In this document: positions 33,502 to 42,425 of the stretch, in pieces
How the letters are laid out: each line of letters starts with the position of its first letter
Position numbering within the stretch: position 1 is the first letter of the stretch
Assembly: GCF_900100275.1 (NCBI RefSeq)
Contig: NZ_FNET01000006.1
Span: forward strand, 343,508 to 407,507
Length of the DNA stretch: 64,000 bases
Direction: 5' to 3'
Origin: Lentzea albidocapillata subsp. violacea
GTDB lineage: Bacteria > Actinomycetota > Actinomycetes > Mycobacteriales > Pseudonocardiaceae
Notes under the pieces: model-generated
Databases searched by the model: none
Seen by the model: the letters and a program-made list of their open reading frames with translations, nothing else
Told to the model about the DNA's origin: nothing
Translations under genes and position numbers: made by a program

Positions 33502-33513
33502 GACGTTAACGTC
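33502..33513. promoter_or_regulatory. Palindrome GACGTTAACGTC between divergent genes
   Basis: Perfect 12-bp palindrome centred in the 23-bp gap between the serine hydrolase and RNase Z start codons. It includes a TTAAC that could serve as a -10 for either gene, so it may be an operator or two overlapping promoters. Confidence 0.4.
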
Positions 33514-33518
33514 AGGGG

Positions 33519-34430
33519 GTGACAGTCCGGGAACTGATCGTCCTGGGAACGGCCAGCCAGGTCCCGACCCGCCAGCGCAACCACAACGGCTATCTGCTCA
33601 GGTGGGACGGCGAGGGCTTGCTGTTCGACCCTGGCGACGGCAGCCAGCGGCAACTCCTGCGATCAGGCGCCGCTGCGAGCGACATCACCCGGATCTGCAT
33701 CACCCACTTCCACGGCGACCACTGCCTGGGCGTGCCCGGCATCGTCCAGCGGCTGTCCCTGGACCGCGTCCAGCACACCGTCCACGCGCACTACCCGCAG
33801 TCGGGCGCGCACTTCTTCGAACGCCTCCGCTACGCCAGCGCGTTCTACGACGCCGCGGACATCAAGGAGGTGCCGGTCGTCGAGGACGGCGAGATCGCCA
33901 ACGGCAAGTTCGGCCGGCTCGAGGCGTACGCGCTCGACCACGGCATCGACAGCGTCGGCTACCGCCTGGTCGAACCTGACGGCCACCGCATGCTCCCCGA
34001 GAAGCTCAAGGAGCACGGCATCCAAGGGCCGGCGGTCCGCACCCTCCAGCAGCAGGGCGAGTTCAACGGCGTCAAGCTCGCGGATGTCAGCGAACCCCGC
34101 AAGGGCCAGCGGTTCGCGTTCGTCATGGACACCAGGCTCTGCGACAACGTCTTCGAGCTCGCCGACAACGCCGACATGCTCGTGATCGAGTCGACCTACC
34201 TCGCCCGTGACACGAAGCTCGCCGGTGACCACGGCCACCTCACCGCCCAGCAGGCCGCCCGCGTCGCGCGGGACTGCCGCGTCCGCAAGCTGGTGCTGAC
34301 GCACTTCTCCCAGCGCTACGACGATCCGGCGGAGTTCCTCGCCGAGGCCGCCGCCGAGTTCGACGGCGAGATCGTCATCGCGAAGGACCTGGACCGGATT
34401 CCGGTGCCGAAGCGAGCCACTGGTCCCTGA
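33519..34430 (+). CDS. rnz: Ribonuclease Z (tRNA 3'-processing endonuclease)
   Basis: 303 residues, metallo-beta-lactamase fold. The zinc motif [10 protein letters not shown] spans His63, His65, Asp67 and His68. The other ligands fall at [10 protein letters not shown] (Asp) and the late [13 protein letters not shown] (His). It cleaves the 3' trailer from tRNA precursors in the cytoplasm. The GTG start follows GGGG at close range and only 23 bp of divergent leader, so a leaderless or near-leaderless message is likely. The last 56 bases overlap the convergent epimerase gene. Confidence 0.93.
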   Translation: MTVRELIVLGTASQVPTRQRNHNGYLLRWDGEGLLFDPGDGSQRQLLRSGAAASDITRICITHFHGDHCLGVPGIVQRLSLDRVQHTVHAHYPQSGAHFFERLRYASAFYDAADIKEVPVVEDGEIANGKFGRLEAYALDHGIDSVGYRLVEPDGHRMLPEKLKEHGIQGPAVRTLQQQGEFNGVKLADVSEPRKGQRFAFVMDTRLCDNVFELADNADMLVIESTYLARDTKLAGDHGHLTAQQAARVARDCRVRKLVLTHFSQRYDDPAEFLAEAAAEFDGEIVIAKDLDRIPVPKRATGP

Positions 34431-35232
34431 CGATCTCCGTCAGCGCCGACGAACGAGGCTCCCAGCCCAACGCTCGCAGCCGGGACGCGTCGGCCCGCAG
34501 TGAACGGATCTCCCCGGGGACCGCGGGCTTCCACGTCACGTCGACGGTCCGCCCGGTCACCTCGGCCACGGCGTCCAGCACGTCCCGGACGGAAGCAGCG
34601 GTCGCGCCGACGTTGTAGACCGACGACGTGCCCACGGAGCACGCCTCCAGAGCCACGACGAAGGCAGCGGCAACGTCGCGTACGTGCACGAAGTCGCGCA
34701 CGGCCCCGCCGTCGCCGTAGACCTCCATGCCGGGCACCGTTCCGGCGGCGCACGCCACGGCCCGCGTAATCACCCGAGTGGTGTCCGTGTCACCTCCTCC
34801 AGCGACATTGAACAAACGGAGAGTGGTCGCCCCGATCTGCCCGGACCGCGCCGCCCACGCCACGAGGTCCTCCGCGGCGGCCTTGGAAGCGGCGTAGGGG
34901 GACGAGGGTTCCCGGACCGAGTCCTCGGTCAGAACCGCGTCGGAAGGCCGGTACACCGCGCCAGTCGACGCGAGCAGGAATCGTTGGCCCTTCAGGGCTT
35001 TGAGCAGATTCAGCGTCCCGCCCACGTTGGTCTCCCAGTACGGGAGTGGATCAAGAAAGGACTCCCGCACACGCGCCACGGCGGCCAGGTGGACGACGGC
35101 GTCCACGTCGTCCAGCTCGAACGACTCCGAGAGGCGTTGACGGAACAGAACAGGTTCATGACCATGAACCTGCAGCTCACGCACCACGGCGCGGCCGACG
35201 TACCCAGTGGCACCGGTCACCAGAACTCGCAC
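34375..35232 (-). CDS. NAD-dependent epimerase/dehydratase (extended SDR, GalE-like)
   Basis: 285 residues. The NAD-binding motif is [18 protein letters not shown], the catalytic YxxxK is YAASK in [14 protein letters not shown] with a preceding LLASTGAVY, and the substrate region includes [18 protein letters not shown], typical of UDP-sugar 4-epimerases. It could supply UDP-galactose or a related sugar for the cell envelope. The shared antisense end with rnz (56 bp) is the longest gene overlap in the window. Confidence 0.9.
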   Translation of the reverse strand: MRVLVTGATGYVGRAVVRELQVHGHEPVLFRQRLSESFELDDVDAVVHLAAVARVRESFLDPLPYWETNVGGTLNLLKALKGQRFLLASTGAVYRPSDAVLTEDSVREPSSPYAASKAAAEDLVAWAARSGQIGATTLRLFNVAGGGDTDTTRVITRAVACAAGTVPGMEVYGDGGAVRDFVHVRDVAAAFVVALEACSVGTSSVYNVGATAASVRDVLDAVAEVTGRTVDVTWKPAVPGEIRSLRADASRLRALGWEPRSSALTEIVRDQWLASAPESGPGPSR

Positions 35233-35277
35233 GAGTTGACCCTAAAGGTCGACGGCGACTGCGCCGATAACACACGA

Positions 35278-35508
35278 GTGAGTTACCCCCATCGCGCTGT
35301 GCACACAAGCATCGCCGGACTCCTGCACGATCACGCCGTGCTCGAGTTCAAGCGGCAGGAGTTCCTGCGCAACGTGGCTGAGATCGTGGGAGCCGCACCC
35401 GCGCCCCAGTCCGCAGAGCTCACGGCGCCGCTGCCGTCGATCAACCCGAAGCGCAGCTTCCTCAACCGCGTTGACCAGGTCCTCCGGGACGCGGCACGCT
35501 CCCGGTGA
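35278..35508 (+). CDS. Possible small protein of unknown function
   Basis: 76 residues from a GTG; a shorter start at 35338 is also possible. The segment VLEFKRQEFLRNVAEIVGAA and the tail INPKRSFLNRVDQVLRDAAR look helical, and the frame has the GC-biased third positions of a real gene. There is no clear ribosome binding site and I know no family. The rest of the 35233-35685 gap shows nothing further. Confidence 0.35.
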   Translation: MSYPHRAVHTSIAGLLHDHAVLEFKRQEFLRNVAEIVGAAPAPQSAELTAPLPSINPKRSFLNRVDQVLRDAARSR

Positions 35509-35685
35509 GCTCCGGGGCCGACTGCTGATCCACTTGCTTCGAGGCCTGAGCCGACAGGCCCGTCGCAAGATTCATCCGGCCGTTGCCGGACCGTGCTTCG
35601 ACACACATACCGGGTGGCTCTACGCTACGCGTCACCCGGCGATCGCCGGTCACGTCCTCCGCTTCTCTTAAGCGAGTTTTCGGCG

Positions 35686-37113
35686 ATGAATCATGTCCTC
35701 TCAGCGCTCAACGAGCGCCTCGGAAGGTTGTTCGGTGACCGGCTGGTGGTTCTGGCCGGCGGTACGCGTCTGGCGAAGCGCGCGCATGAGCTCCATGCAC
35801 TCGGTGCCCGCCATACGCTCGTGCTCGATACCGACGATCATGCCCCGCTTCATGATTCGGTGATCGCGCGCTGGGTGTCGCTGGGCATCAAGGGCAGTCT
35901 CGTCGCCGTCGAGCAGCGCCGGCTGGGCAAGCTGCTGACCAGGCCGGGCGCCGAGGTCAAGGCGATCCTGAGCGACTTCGACGCCCACGGTGAAGCCGTC
36001 GTGATCAGCACGCCCTACAACGAGATCAGCTCGTTCGAGGGCCGCCCGGTGCTCAACGCCCGGCAGCACGACTGGGTCGCGCTGGAGAACAAGACCACCA
36101 TCGACGCGCTCTGGGACGAGCTGTCCGCCCGCCGCGCGCCCGCGATGGTGTTCGACCTCGACTTCGAACGCCTCTGGGGCGCCTCGGAGATCCTGGACCG
36201 CGGCGCCGGCGTCGTCTGGTCCGGTGACGGCCCGGCGATCAACGGCGGTGCCAACTTCGTGCGTCGCGTGCGGTCGTACGAGGAGGCCAAGGAAGCCTTC
36301 GACGTGCTCGCGCCGAAGTGCGACCAGGTCCGCGTCATGCCGTTCCTGGAAGGCATCCCGGTCAGCGTGCACGGCATCGTCTTCCCGGACGGCACCGCGG
36401 TGCTGCGTCCGATCGAGATGGTCGTGCCGCGCCGCCAGGGCCAGGCCAAGTTCCTCTACGCGGGCTGCGCGTCGTACTACGACCCGCCCGTGTGGATCCG
36501 CGACGAGATGCGCAACCTGGCCCGCCGCGTCGGCGAGCACCTGCGTGGCACCGTCGGCTACCGCGGCACGTTCACGCTGGACGGCATCGCGACCGAGGAC
36601 GGCTTCCTGCCGACCGAGATCAACACCCGCTACGGCGGCGCGATGGTGTGCTTCGAGGACGCCGTCCCGACGCTGCCGCTCGCGCTGGTCCAGGTCGCCC
36701 TGGTCGCCGGCTGGGACCTGGACATCTCCTCGATGCAGTTCGAGGAGCTCGTGCTGCAGGCCGCGGACAACCACCGCGCCGGGGCCGTGGGCGCGAACGT
36801 GCGGGCGGTGCAGCCGACGACGGCCGACGAGCGCCGGGTGATCTTCACCGGCTGGGCGTGCCGGCTCGCGTACGCCGACGAGGCCGCGCACGCGACCCTG
36901 CGGCTGAGCCCGTCGCCGATCGGCGGCCGGCTCGACCTCGACCTGCACCGCGAGACCATGCCCGTGGGCGCTCCCGTGGCCGCGCTGACGGTCGCCGCGT
37001 TCGCGCTGGCGGACCAGGAGTGGGGGACGGGCCTCGGCGCCCTGGAACCCGCCATCGCGGTCGAGGACGAGGCTCGGGTCGAGCAGGCCATCGAAGAGGC
37101 CGTCACCGCGTAG
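35686..37113 (+). CDS. ATP-grasp family ligase, substrate unknown
   Basis: 475 residues. The N-terminal ~130 residues form a pre-ATP-grasp-like domain (HTLVLDTDDHAPLHDSV; VISTPYNEISSFEG). Then come ATP-grasp elements: VALENKTTIDALWDEL for the start of the ATP domain, VRVMPFLEGIPVSVHGIVF, GYRGTFTLDGIATEDGFLPT and the metal/phosphate motif EINTRYGGAM. The C-terminal ~100 residues are a separate domain. ATP-grasp enzymes join a carboxylate to an amine or thiol through an acyl-phosphate. No peptide precursor or amino-acid pathway gene is adjacent, so the substrate is open. The ATG at 35686 has a weak ribosome binding site (GCGAG). Confidence 0.78.
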   Translation: MNHVLSALNERLGRLFGDRLVVLAGGTRLAKRAHELHALGARHTLVLDTDDHAPLHDSVIARWVSLGIKGSLVAVEQRRLGKLLTRPGAEVKAILSDFDAHGEAVVISTPYNEISSFEGRPVLNARQHDWVALENKTTIDALWDELSARRAPAMVFDLDFERLWGASEILDRGAGVVWSGDGPAINGGANFVRRVRSYEEAKEAFDVLAPKCDQVRVMPFLEGIPVSVHGIVFPDGTAVLRPIEMVVPRRQGQAKFLYAGCASYYDPPVWIRDEMRNLARRVGEHLRGTVGYRGTFTLDGIATEDGFLPTEINTRYGGAMVCFEDAVPTLPLALVQVALVAGWDLDISSMQFEELVLQAADNHRAGAVGANVRAVQPTTADERRVIFTGWACRLAYADEAAHATLRLSPSPIGGRLDLDLHRETMPVGAPVAALTVAAFALADQEWGTGLGALEPAIAVEDEARVEQAIEEAVTA

Positions 37114-37119
37114 GAACGC

Positions 37120-37878
37120 CTACCAGGCGCCCTCGTCGCCGTACGCGGAGATGAGGGCGAACCGGTAGCCCATCAGGGCGGCGGCGACCTCGCGGGGCTG
37201 GTGCACCGGACGCACCAGCCCTTCGCCCAGCACCTTCGGCAGGTCGACGCCCAGTAACTCGGGCGAGTCCTTCAGCAACGCCACGGCGATCTCGGCGGCG
37301 TCCGCGAGCATCTCCTCGCCCCGCAGTTCGACCATGTCGTTCATCAGGCCGCCGACGAACGGCGGCAGCTTCTCCGGCACCGCGCACGCCAGCGCGACCA
37401 GGCAGGCGACCCGTTCGGACGCCAGCGCCTCGAAGATCTTGGGCGCACCCTGGGCGACGGCGTGCCGGGTCTGCGTCAACCAGTCCGGAGCGGTTCTCGG
37501 AAGTTCCCGGCCGAGGGCGTTCCACCGGCGGTGCGTGCGCCGTCCGTCCTCGGTGAACCCCTTGCCCGCCAACGCCATGGCGGCCAGCAGGAAGATCACC
37601 CGGTCCCGCACGTCCCCGGCGACCTTGTACGAGGCTCCCAGCTCCACCAGGAACGGCACGGTGCAGAACGAGGCCTCGGACACCGTGTCGTCGGTGAGAA
37701 TCCGCTCAGCGAGCTGTGAGAGCGCGCTCTGCCGCTCGGCCTCGCTGGGGTCCATCAGGGAGCGCAGCAGGCGGGGCACGCGACCGGCGCCACCCCGGCC
37801 GTCGTAGACCTCGCTCCAGGAAATCCTGTCGAGTCCGCGCAACGGGTCAGGCCGTTGCCAGGCGCGCGGCAGCTCCAT
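37120..37878 (-). CDS. HEAT-repeat-like protein of unknown function
   Basis: 252 residues, all-helical. The pattern (RVPRLLRSLMDPSEAERQSA; TVPFLVELGASYKVAGDVRD; RVACLVALACAVPEKLPPFV) looks like degenerate HEAT/Armadillo pairs, with no signal peptide and no enzyme motif. Proteins of this kind are often SMI1/KNR4- or HEAT-type bacterial scaffolds or immunity proteins; here this is a guess. It is divergent from the C5 DNA methyltransferase gene across 62 bp, and the ATP-grasp gene ends six bases from its stop. Confidence 0.65.
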   Translation of the reverse strand: MELPRAWQRPDPLRGLDRISWSEVYDGRGGAGRVPRLLRSLMDPSEAERQSALSQLAERILTDDTVSEASFCTVPFLVELGASYKVAGDVRDRVIFLLAAMALAGKGFTEDGRRTHRRWNALGRELPRTAPDWLTQTRHAVAQGAPKIFEALASERVACLVALACAVPEKLPPFVGGLMNDMVELRGEEMLADAAEIAVALLKDSPELLGVDLPKVLGEGLVRPVHQPREVAAALMGYRFALISAYGDEGAW

Positions 37879-37940
37879 AGGCGGGAAAGGTACGGGATGT
37901 CAGGGAAAGGTCCTCGGCGCCTCGCCCGTACGATCTCGCC

Positions 37941-39146
37941 GTGTCCTTCTCGGTGGCCGACATCTTCTCGGGTGCGGGCGGCATGAGCTTCGGCTTCCAC
38001 GCCCACCGCGACTTCCGGGTCGTCGGTGCCGCCGACGCGCAGATCGGCAAGCCCAGCTCGAAGCTGGGTTCGTTGCGCTGCAACGACACCTACCGCGCGA
38101 ACATCGGCGTCGACCCGCTGGAGGTCGACCTCGCGAAGGTCTCGCCCGCGGCGTTGCGCGAGGTGTGGGGCCTGCAGCGGGGGGAGCTGGACGTGCTGCT
38201 CGCGTGCCCGCCGTGCTCGGGCTTCAGCCGCATCACCTCCCAGAACCACCTGCGTGACGACCCGCGGAACTCCCTGGTCGGCCGGATCGCGGTGTACGCG
38301 CAGGAGCTGCGCCCGAAGGTCGTGCTGATGGAGAACGCCCGCGAGCTCGTCAAGGGCAAGCAGCGTCACCACTTCGACAGCCTCGCCGAGGAACTCACCC
38401 GAATCGGGTACTCCGTCTGGGGCGGCACGCACATGCTGTCCAGGTTCGGCCTGCCGCAACTGCGCGAGCGGACGTTGATGGTGGCGGTAGACGGCGGCCT
38501 GCCGCTGCTCACGCTCGACGACCTGTGGGCGGGCCGGGTCATCCGCCCGTCGGCCGTCACGGTCCGGCGCGCGATCGGCAAGCTGCCCGTCCTCGAGGCC
38601 GGCGTCGCGGACCTGGAAGACCCCATTCACGTCTCGCCGACCTTTTCCCAGGACCGCAGTCTAGAAAGAATGCGTGCAATTCCGGCGAACGGCGGATCGT
38701 GGGCCGACCTGCTCCGCTCACCGGAGACCGCGGAGTTGCTGAACCCCGCACAACGCAAGATCGTCGAGCAGCAGAACTGGGGTTCGCACCCCGATGTCTA
38801 CGGCCGGTTGTGGTGGGACGAACCGGCCCGAACGATCAAGCGGGAATGCGGCCACGTCGGCAACGGGCGTTATGCCCACCCGGTCCAGCACCGCCTGTGC
38901 ACGGTCCGCGAGATGGCTCTGCTGCAAGGGTTCCCGCGCCAGTTCAAGTTCGACGTCTCGATCCTCGGCAACGCGTACCGGCACGTGGGCGACGCCGTCC
39001 CGCCGCTGATCGCCTACCAGTTGGCCGGGCTGACGAGGTGGATTCTCACCGGCGACCGCCCGGAACCCAGGGAGATGTGCCTGCGCGGCACCTCACTGCG
39101 CCCCGGCGACATTCGACCGGCAGAAGTTACCGAAATGGTGGCCTAG
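37941..39146 (+). CDS. Orphan DNA (cytosine-5)-methyltransferase
   Basis: 401 residues from a GTG. Conserved C5 motifs occur in order: motif I DIFSGAGGMSFGF, motif IV CPPCSGFS with the catalytic Cys92, motif VI LMENARELVKG, motif VIII GLPQLRERTLMVAV, and motifs IX-X ending LLQGFPRQFKF and GNAYRHVGDAVPP. The variable target-recognition segment lies between VIII and IX. No restriction endonuclease, Vsr or helicase gene is nearby, so it is either an orphan regulator/protector or the remnant of a restriction-modification set. An AT-richer patch at about 38630-38700 and the AT-richer flank after the gene hint at foreign origin. Confidence 0.92.
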   Translation: MSFSVADIFSGAGGMSFGFHAHRDFRVVGAADAQIGKPSSKLGSLRCNDTYRANIGVDPLEVDLAKVSPAALREVWGLQRGELDVLLACPPCSGFSRITSQNHLRDDPRNSLVGRIAVYAQELRPKVVLMENARELVKGKQRHHFDSLAEELTRIGYSVWGGTHMLSRFGLPQLRERTLMVAVDGGLPLLTLDDLWAGRVIRPSAVTVRRAIGKLPVLEAGVADLEDPIHVSPTFSQDRSLERMRAIPANGGSWADLLRSPETAELLNPAQRKIVEQQNWGSHPDVYGRLWWDEPARTIKRECGHVGNGRYAHPVQHRLCTVREMALLQGFPRQFKFDVSILGNAYRHVGDAVPPLIAYQLAGLTRWILTGDRPEPREMCLRGTSLRPGDIRPAEVTEMVA

Positions 39147-39457
39147 GTCTTGAACCGACCGCGGCAGTCATCCGTAGCGAAACGTCGCGGTCGATAACTG
39201 TTCGGCAACGAATTTAACGTCACCTGACGGAATGAATGCATCGCGACCCTATCCACTGTGGACACCGTGAGTATGTTTTCGCTGCTCACTGCCTGTGTAG
39301 CATCCTCTCCTTACCTCACTCATACGTGTGTCACCCCATCGGATAACGTCCCGCTCGCTTCCTGTCGGTTCAGTGTCGATGACGACGTGCCGGCCGTCCC
39401 GACGGATGACGACTTCCCGCCGCGTTCGGGCTAACTTCAGTGAGCAAGAGGAGACCA
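39147..39457 (+). other. AT-richer intergenic promoter region of the thioester adhesin gene
   Basis: 311 bases with no plausible coding frame. The stretch is visibly less GC-rich than its neighbours (for example the ATGAATGCATCG area). It holds the near-palindrome TCCACTGTGGA at 39252-39262 and an interrupted GTGAG/CTCAC inverted repeat at about 39268-39290. The adhesin's AGGAG ribosome binding site closes it. No clear promoter hexamers. Confidence 0.45.
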
Positions 39458-40675
39458 ATGGCTTCCCGGTTCAGGATCGGCACGGCGCTGCTCGGCGCCA
39501 CCGCCGCCCTCGCGTTCTCGGCCCTTCCGGCCCACGCCGACGTCACGATCACGCCGGACCGCGGTGGCTCGGAGCAGGGGCACAGGGTGTGGCTCAAGGT
39601 CCTCGACAAGGACAACGTCGAGGTGCCGAAGGACGAGCCCACCTCGGTCATCAAGCTCCGCATCACGGACGACGAGAACCGCTCCAACGTCTTCGCCTAC
39701 TGCGTCGAGCTGCCGACCCCGCTCCTCGACGACGACATCCTCAAGGAAGTCGACTGGGAGAAGCACCCCGGCAAGAACACCAAGTTCACGGGTGAGAACC
39801 CCGGCAAGGTGCTCTGGATCCTGAACCGCTCCTACCCGAACAAGTCGGTCAAGGAAGTCAAGGACGAGTTCCCGATCAAGGACCTGAACAAGGAAGACAT
39901 CATCGCGGCCACGCAGGCCGCGCTCTGGCACTTCTCCGACGACGCCAAGCTCGACGTCAACAACAAGAAAAACGACCCTCAGGTCGTCGAGCTCTACAAG
40001 ACGTTCCTCGCGAAGGCCACCCCGGAGGCCGCGCCGAAGCCGACGCTGACGATCACCCCGGAGTCCAAGGAAGGCGTGCCCGGCACGCCGATCGGCCCGT
40101 TCGAGGTCAAGACCACGGCTGACGAGGTCAAGCTGACCGGCAACCTGCCCGCGGGCGTCACCGTCGTCGGCAAGGACGGCAAGCCGCTCGACGTGCAGCA
40201 GAAGTCCGACGGGCTTTCGATCAAGGGCACCGAGAAGATCTCTGAGTTCTCCGTGATCGTGCCGACCGGCACGCCGGACGGCCAGGCCACCTTCAAGCTC
40301 TCGGCGCAGGCCGACATCGCGGTGGGTCGCCTTTTCGTCGCCCACAACAAGAGCTCGGACAACGTTGCTCAGTCGCTCGTCGTCGCGCAGCCGCAGAAGG
40401 CCAAGGTCGAGAAGGAAGCCAAGGCCACCTGGAAGGCCGGCACCGGCCCGACCCAGCCGACCACGACGACCACCACCGCCACGACCACCACGACGCCGGA
40501 GACCACCACTCCGACCACCTCCACCACCCCGGCCAACCCGGCTCCGGGTGGCGGCGAGGACGACCTCGCGTCGACCGGTGCGTCGATCCTGTGGCCGCTG
40601 CTCGGCGGTCTGGTCCTCGTCGGCGCCGGTGTCGGTGCGCTGTTCGTGGTCCGTCGCAACAAGGCCGGCGCCTGA
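39458..40675 (+). CDS. Thioester-domain (TQXA) surface adhesin with LASTG sortase signal
   Basis: 405 residues. A signal peptide (cleavage near PAHAD, residue 27) leads to a Cys-Gln thioester domain: Cys82 in FAYCVELPTP and Gln153 in IIAATQAALWHF, the two residues that form the internal thioester. A central beta-rich region (about 190-320) follows, then a Thr/Pro-rich stalk. LASTG lies at residues 370-374, with a membrane helix and basic VRRNKAGA. Thioester adhesins of Gram-positive bacteria bond covalently to host or surface amines; the target here is unknown. AGAGGAG precedes the ATG. The family is well known in actinobacteria as TQXA domain proteins. Confidence 0.9.
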   Translation: MASRFRIGTALLGATAALAFSALPAHADVTITPDRGGSEQGHRVWLKVLDKDNVEVPKDEPTSVIKLRITDDENRSNVFAYCVELPTPLLDDDILKEVDWEKHPGKNTKFTGENPGKVLWILNRSYPNKSVKEVKDEFPIKDLNKEDIIAATQAALWHFSDDAKLDVNNKKNDPQVVELYKTFLAKATPEAAPKPTLTITPESKEGVPGTPIGPFEVKTTADEVKLTGNLPAGVTVVGKDGKPLDVQQKSDGLSIKGTEKISEFSVIVPTGTPDGQATFKLSAQADIAVGRLFVAHNKSSDNVAQSLVVAQPQKAKVEKEAKATWKAGTGPTQPTTTTTTATTTTTPETTTPTTSTTPANPAPGGGEDDLASTGASILWPLLGGLVLVGAGVGALFVVRRNKAGA

Positions 40676-40697
40676 TCCAGGCCGCTAGCCCCTAGAC

Positions 40698-40740
40698 GAA
40701 CGCCCCCTGGTTCCGCGCCGGAGCAGGGGGCGTTTGCCTT
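40698..40740 (+). terminator. Rho-independent terminator after the thioester adhesin gene
   Basis: AACGCCCCCTG pairs with CAGGGGGCGTT across a 14-base loop, followed by TTTGCCTTT. It can also end the convergent BNR-protein transcript. Confidence 0.85.
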
Positions 40741-40753
40741 TCCTCGGAACGAC

Positions 40754-42091
40754 CTACCGGCGGCTGAAGCCCGCCACGTAGATGTCGCCGTCGGCGATCG
40801 CGACGTCCCGGTTGGACGACGCTCCCGAGAAGATCGCGCGGGCGGGATCGCGGAAGTTCTGCACGATCTCGACGCGCTGCACCGGCTTGGCCGTCGGGAT
40901 GACGGTCTCCGGCGACCAGGAACGGCCCAGCCGCACCAGGTACGTGTTCACGTTCGGCTTGCCGTCCTCGGTGGCGTAGACACGCCACGTGAACGGATCC
41001 ACCTTCTCGACCTCACGGGTGCGCAGGCCCCGGGCGACCTCCCTGGTCTCCCAGCTTCGACCGTTCCAAGTGGACAGGTAGTTGCGCAGTGGGCCACCGG
41101 CCTCGTCGCCCATGAACCACAACAGGAACGGCCGGCCCAGGATCGTGCCGACCTGCTGGATGTAGTCGGGCGACTTCACCTTGTTCGGCAGGGCCAACGG
41201 GGTCTCCGCGACCTTCAGGTGCCTCTCCTGGTCGGCGTCGTCGATCTGGGTGCCCAGGTCCTTGCCGGACGCCGAGTAGAAGTGCCGGTTCTGCGGGTCG
41301 AACCACGTGTAGTAGATGTTGCGGTGGTAGCGGTCGTGCTTGTTGCCCTCGGGCCCGCCGCCCGCGAGCGTGTAGACGATCCGCACGCGGCCGTTCTCCT
41401 CCTGGCGGAGCTGGCCGATGTAGATCTCGTTCATGTTGTCCGCGCGGGCGGTCGAGCCGATCGCGAAGCGGTCCCCGGTCAGGTCCGTGGAGGTCTTCCA
41501 CGTCCTGCCGTTGTCCTTGGACACCACGTAAAGCATCGGACGCGTGTCCGTCGGCGTCGTGCCGTCGAGGTCACGCGTCGTCTCGCGGTAGAACACGTAG
41601 ATCGTGCCGTCGCGGGTGACGAACGGCATCGGGTACGTGGCCGCGTTCTTCGAGATCAGCGTCTCTTCCCAGACGCCGTCGGCCGAGTGGGGCTCGGGCG
41701 AACGGGACATGCGCAACTCGACGTTGTGCATGCCGCGGAAGATGAGCAGGTGCCCGTCCTTGGCCTGGACCATGGTCGGGTAGTTGTGGGCGTCCGACGC
41801 ACCGTCCGCGATCCGGTTCGGAGTGGACCAAGTGGACTTGCGGTGGTCGTACGACTGGACGTAGCTGTCCTCGTACTGACCGGCCCACGAGATGAACGTC
41901 CTGTTCGCCTTCTTGTCGTGGACACCGCCCGCGACCGGACGCCGGTCACTGCGGGCCGCGACGCTCGTGGCCGTGGTCGTCACCGTGAACTTCGCTTTCC
42001 CCTGAACATCGGCCGTGGCGTTGGCCGAGGAGACCGCGACGAGCGGCAACAGCAGTACTGCGGACATAACTCCACGCAGGAGCCGTGTCAT
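40754..42091 (-). CDS. Secreted BNR-4-type beta-propeller protein (sialidase/lyase-like)
   Basis: 445 residues. A signal peptide (LLRGVMSAVLLLPLVAVSSANA) is chosen by the ATG at 42091 with AGGAGG upstream. The repeated strands HDKKANRTFISWAGQ, HNYPTMVQAKDGHLLIFRG, VVSKDNGRTWKTSTDL and HRNIYYTWFDPQNRHF suggest a six- or seven-bladed propeller like the BNR-4 repeat family. That family includes ulvan/polysaccharide lyases and glycosidases, so a secreted polysaccharide-degrading role is plausible. No active site can be assigned by eye. It shares a bidirectional terminator with the adhesin gene. Confidence 0.75.
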   Translation of the reverse strand: MTRLLRGVMSAVLLLPLVAVSSANATADVQGKAKFTVTTTATSVAARSDRRPVAGGVHDKKANRTFISWAGQYEDSYVQSYDHRKSTWSTPNRIADGASDAHNYPTMVQAKDGHLLIFRGMHNVELRMSRSPEPHSADGVWEETLISKNAATYPMPFVTRDGTIYVFYRETTRDLDGTTPTDTRPMLYVVSKDNGRTWKTSTDLTGDRFAIGSTARADNMNEIYIGQLRQEENGRVRIVYTLAGGGPEGNKHDRYHRNIYYTWFDPQNRHFYSASGKDLGTQIDDADQERHLKVAETPLALPNKVKSPDYIQQVGTILGRPFLLWFMGDEAGGPLRNYLSTWNGRSWETREVARGLRTREVEKVDPFTWRVYATEDGKPNVNTYLVRLGRSWSPETVIPTAKPVQRVEIVQNFRDPARAIFSGASSNRDVAIADGDIYVAGFSRR

Positions 42092-42254
42092 GCAACTTCC
42101 TCCTGGTTCTGACCGCGACGGCGGCCGACCAGGCGGCGGTGACGACATCTTCGTTGTCGCCGAGCCGACTTGTCCAGGCACGGTTAACGTGATCGCGGCT
42201 ATCAACACGCGGGGCCTACTCGGGTACCCTGCGTCAGGGACGAAGGAGCACCAC

Positions 42255-42425
42255 ATGAACTTCGACGAGATCAAGAACAAGGCCCTGGACCTGGCCGAGC
42301 AGAACCACGAGAAGGTCGACCAGGGCGTTGACGCCGCGGCGGACTTCGTCGCCGGCAAGTTCGGTCACGAAGACCAGGTCGACTCGGTCGCCGAGAAGAT
42401 CAAGGACATCCTTCCAGGTGGATGA
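42255..42425 (+). CDS. Small Rv0909-type antitoxin-like protein
   Basis: 56 residues, AAGGAG ribosome binding site. The sequence (KNKALDLAEQNHEKVDQGVD, ending KIKDILPGG) fits the short helical MT0933/Rv0909 antitoxin-like family common in actinobacteria. No toxin gene is adjacent; the next gene is the glycolipid-binding-like protein, starting directly at the stop (TGAGTG). The family link to toxin-antitoxin function is weak, and the protein may be a stress or wall-associated helper. Confidence 0.7.
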   Translation: MNFDEIKNKALDLAEQNHEKVDQGVDAAADFVAGKFGHEDQVDSVAEKIKDILPGG

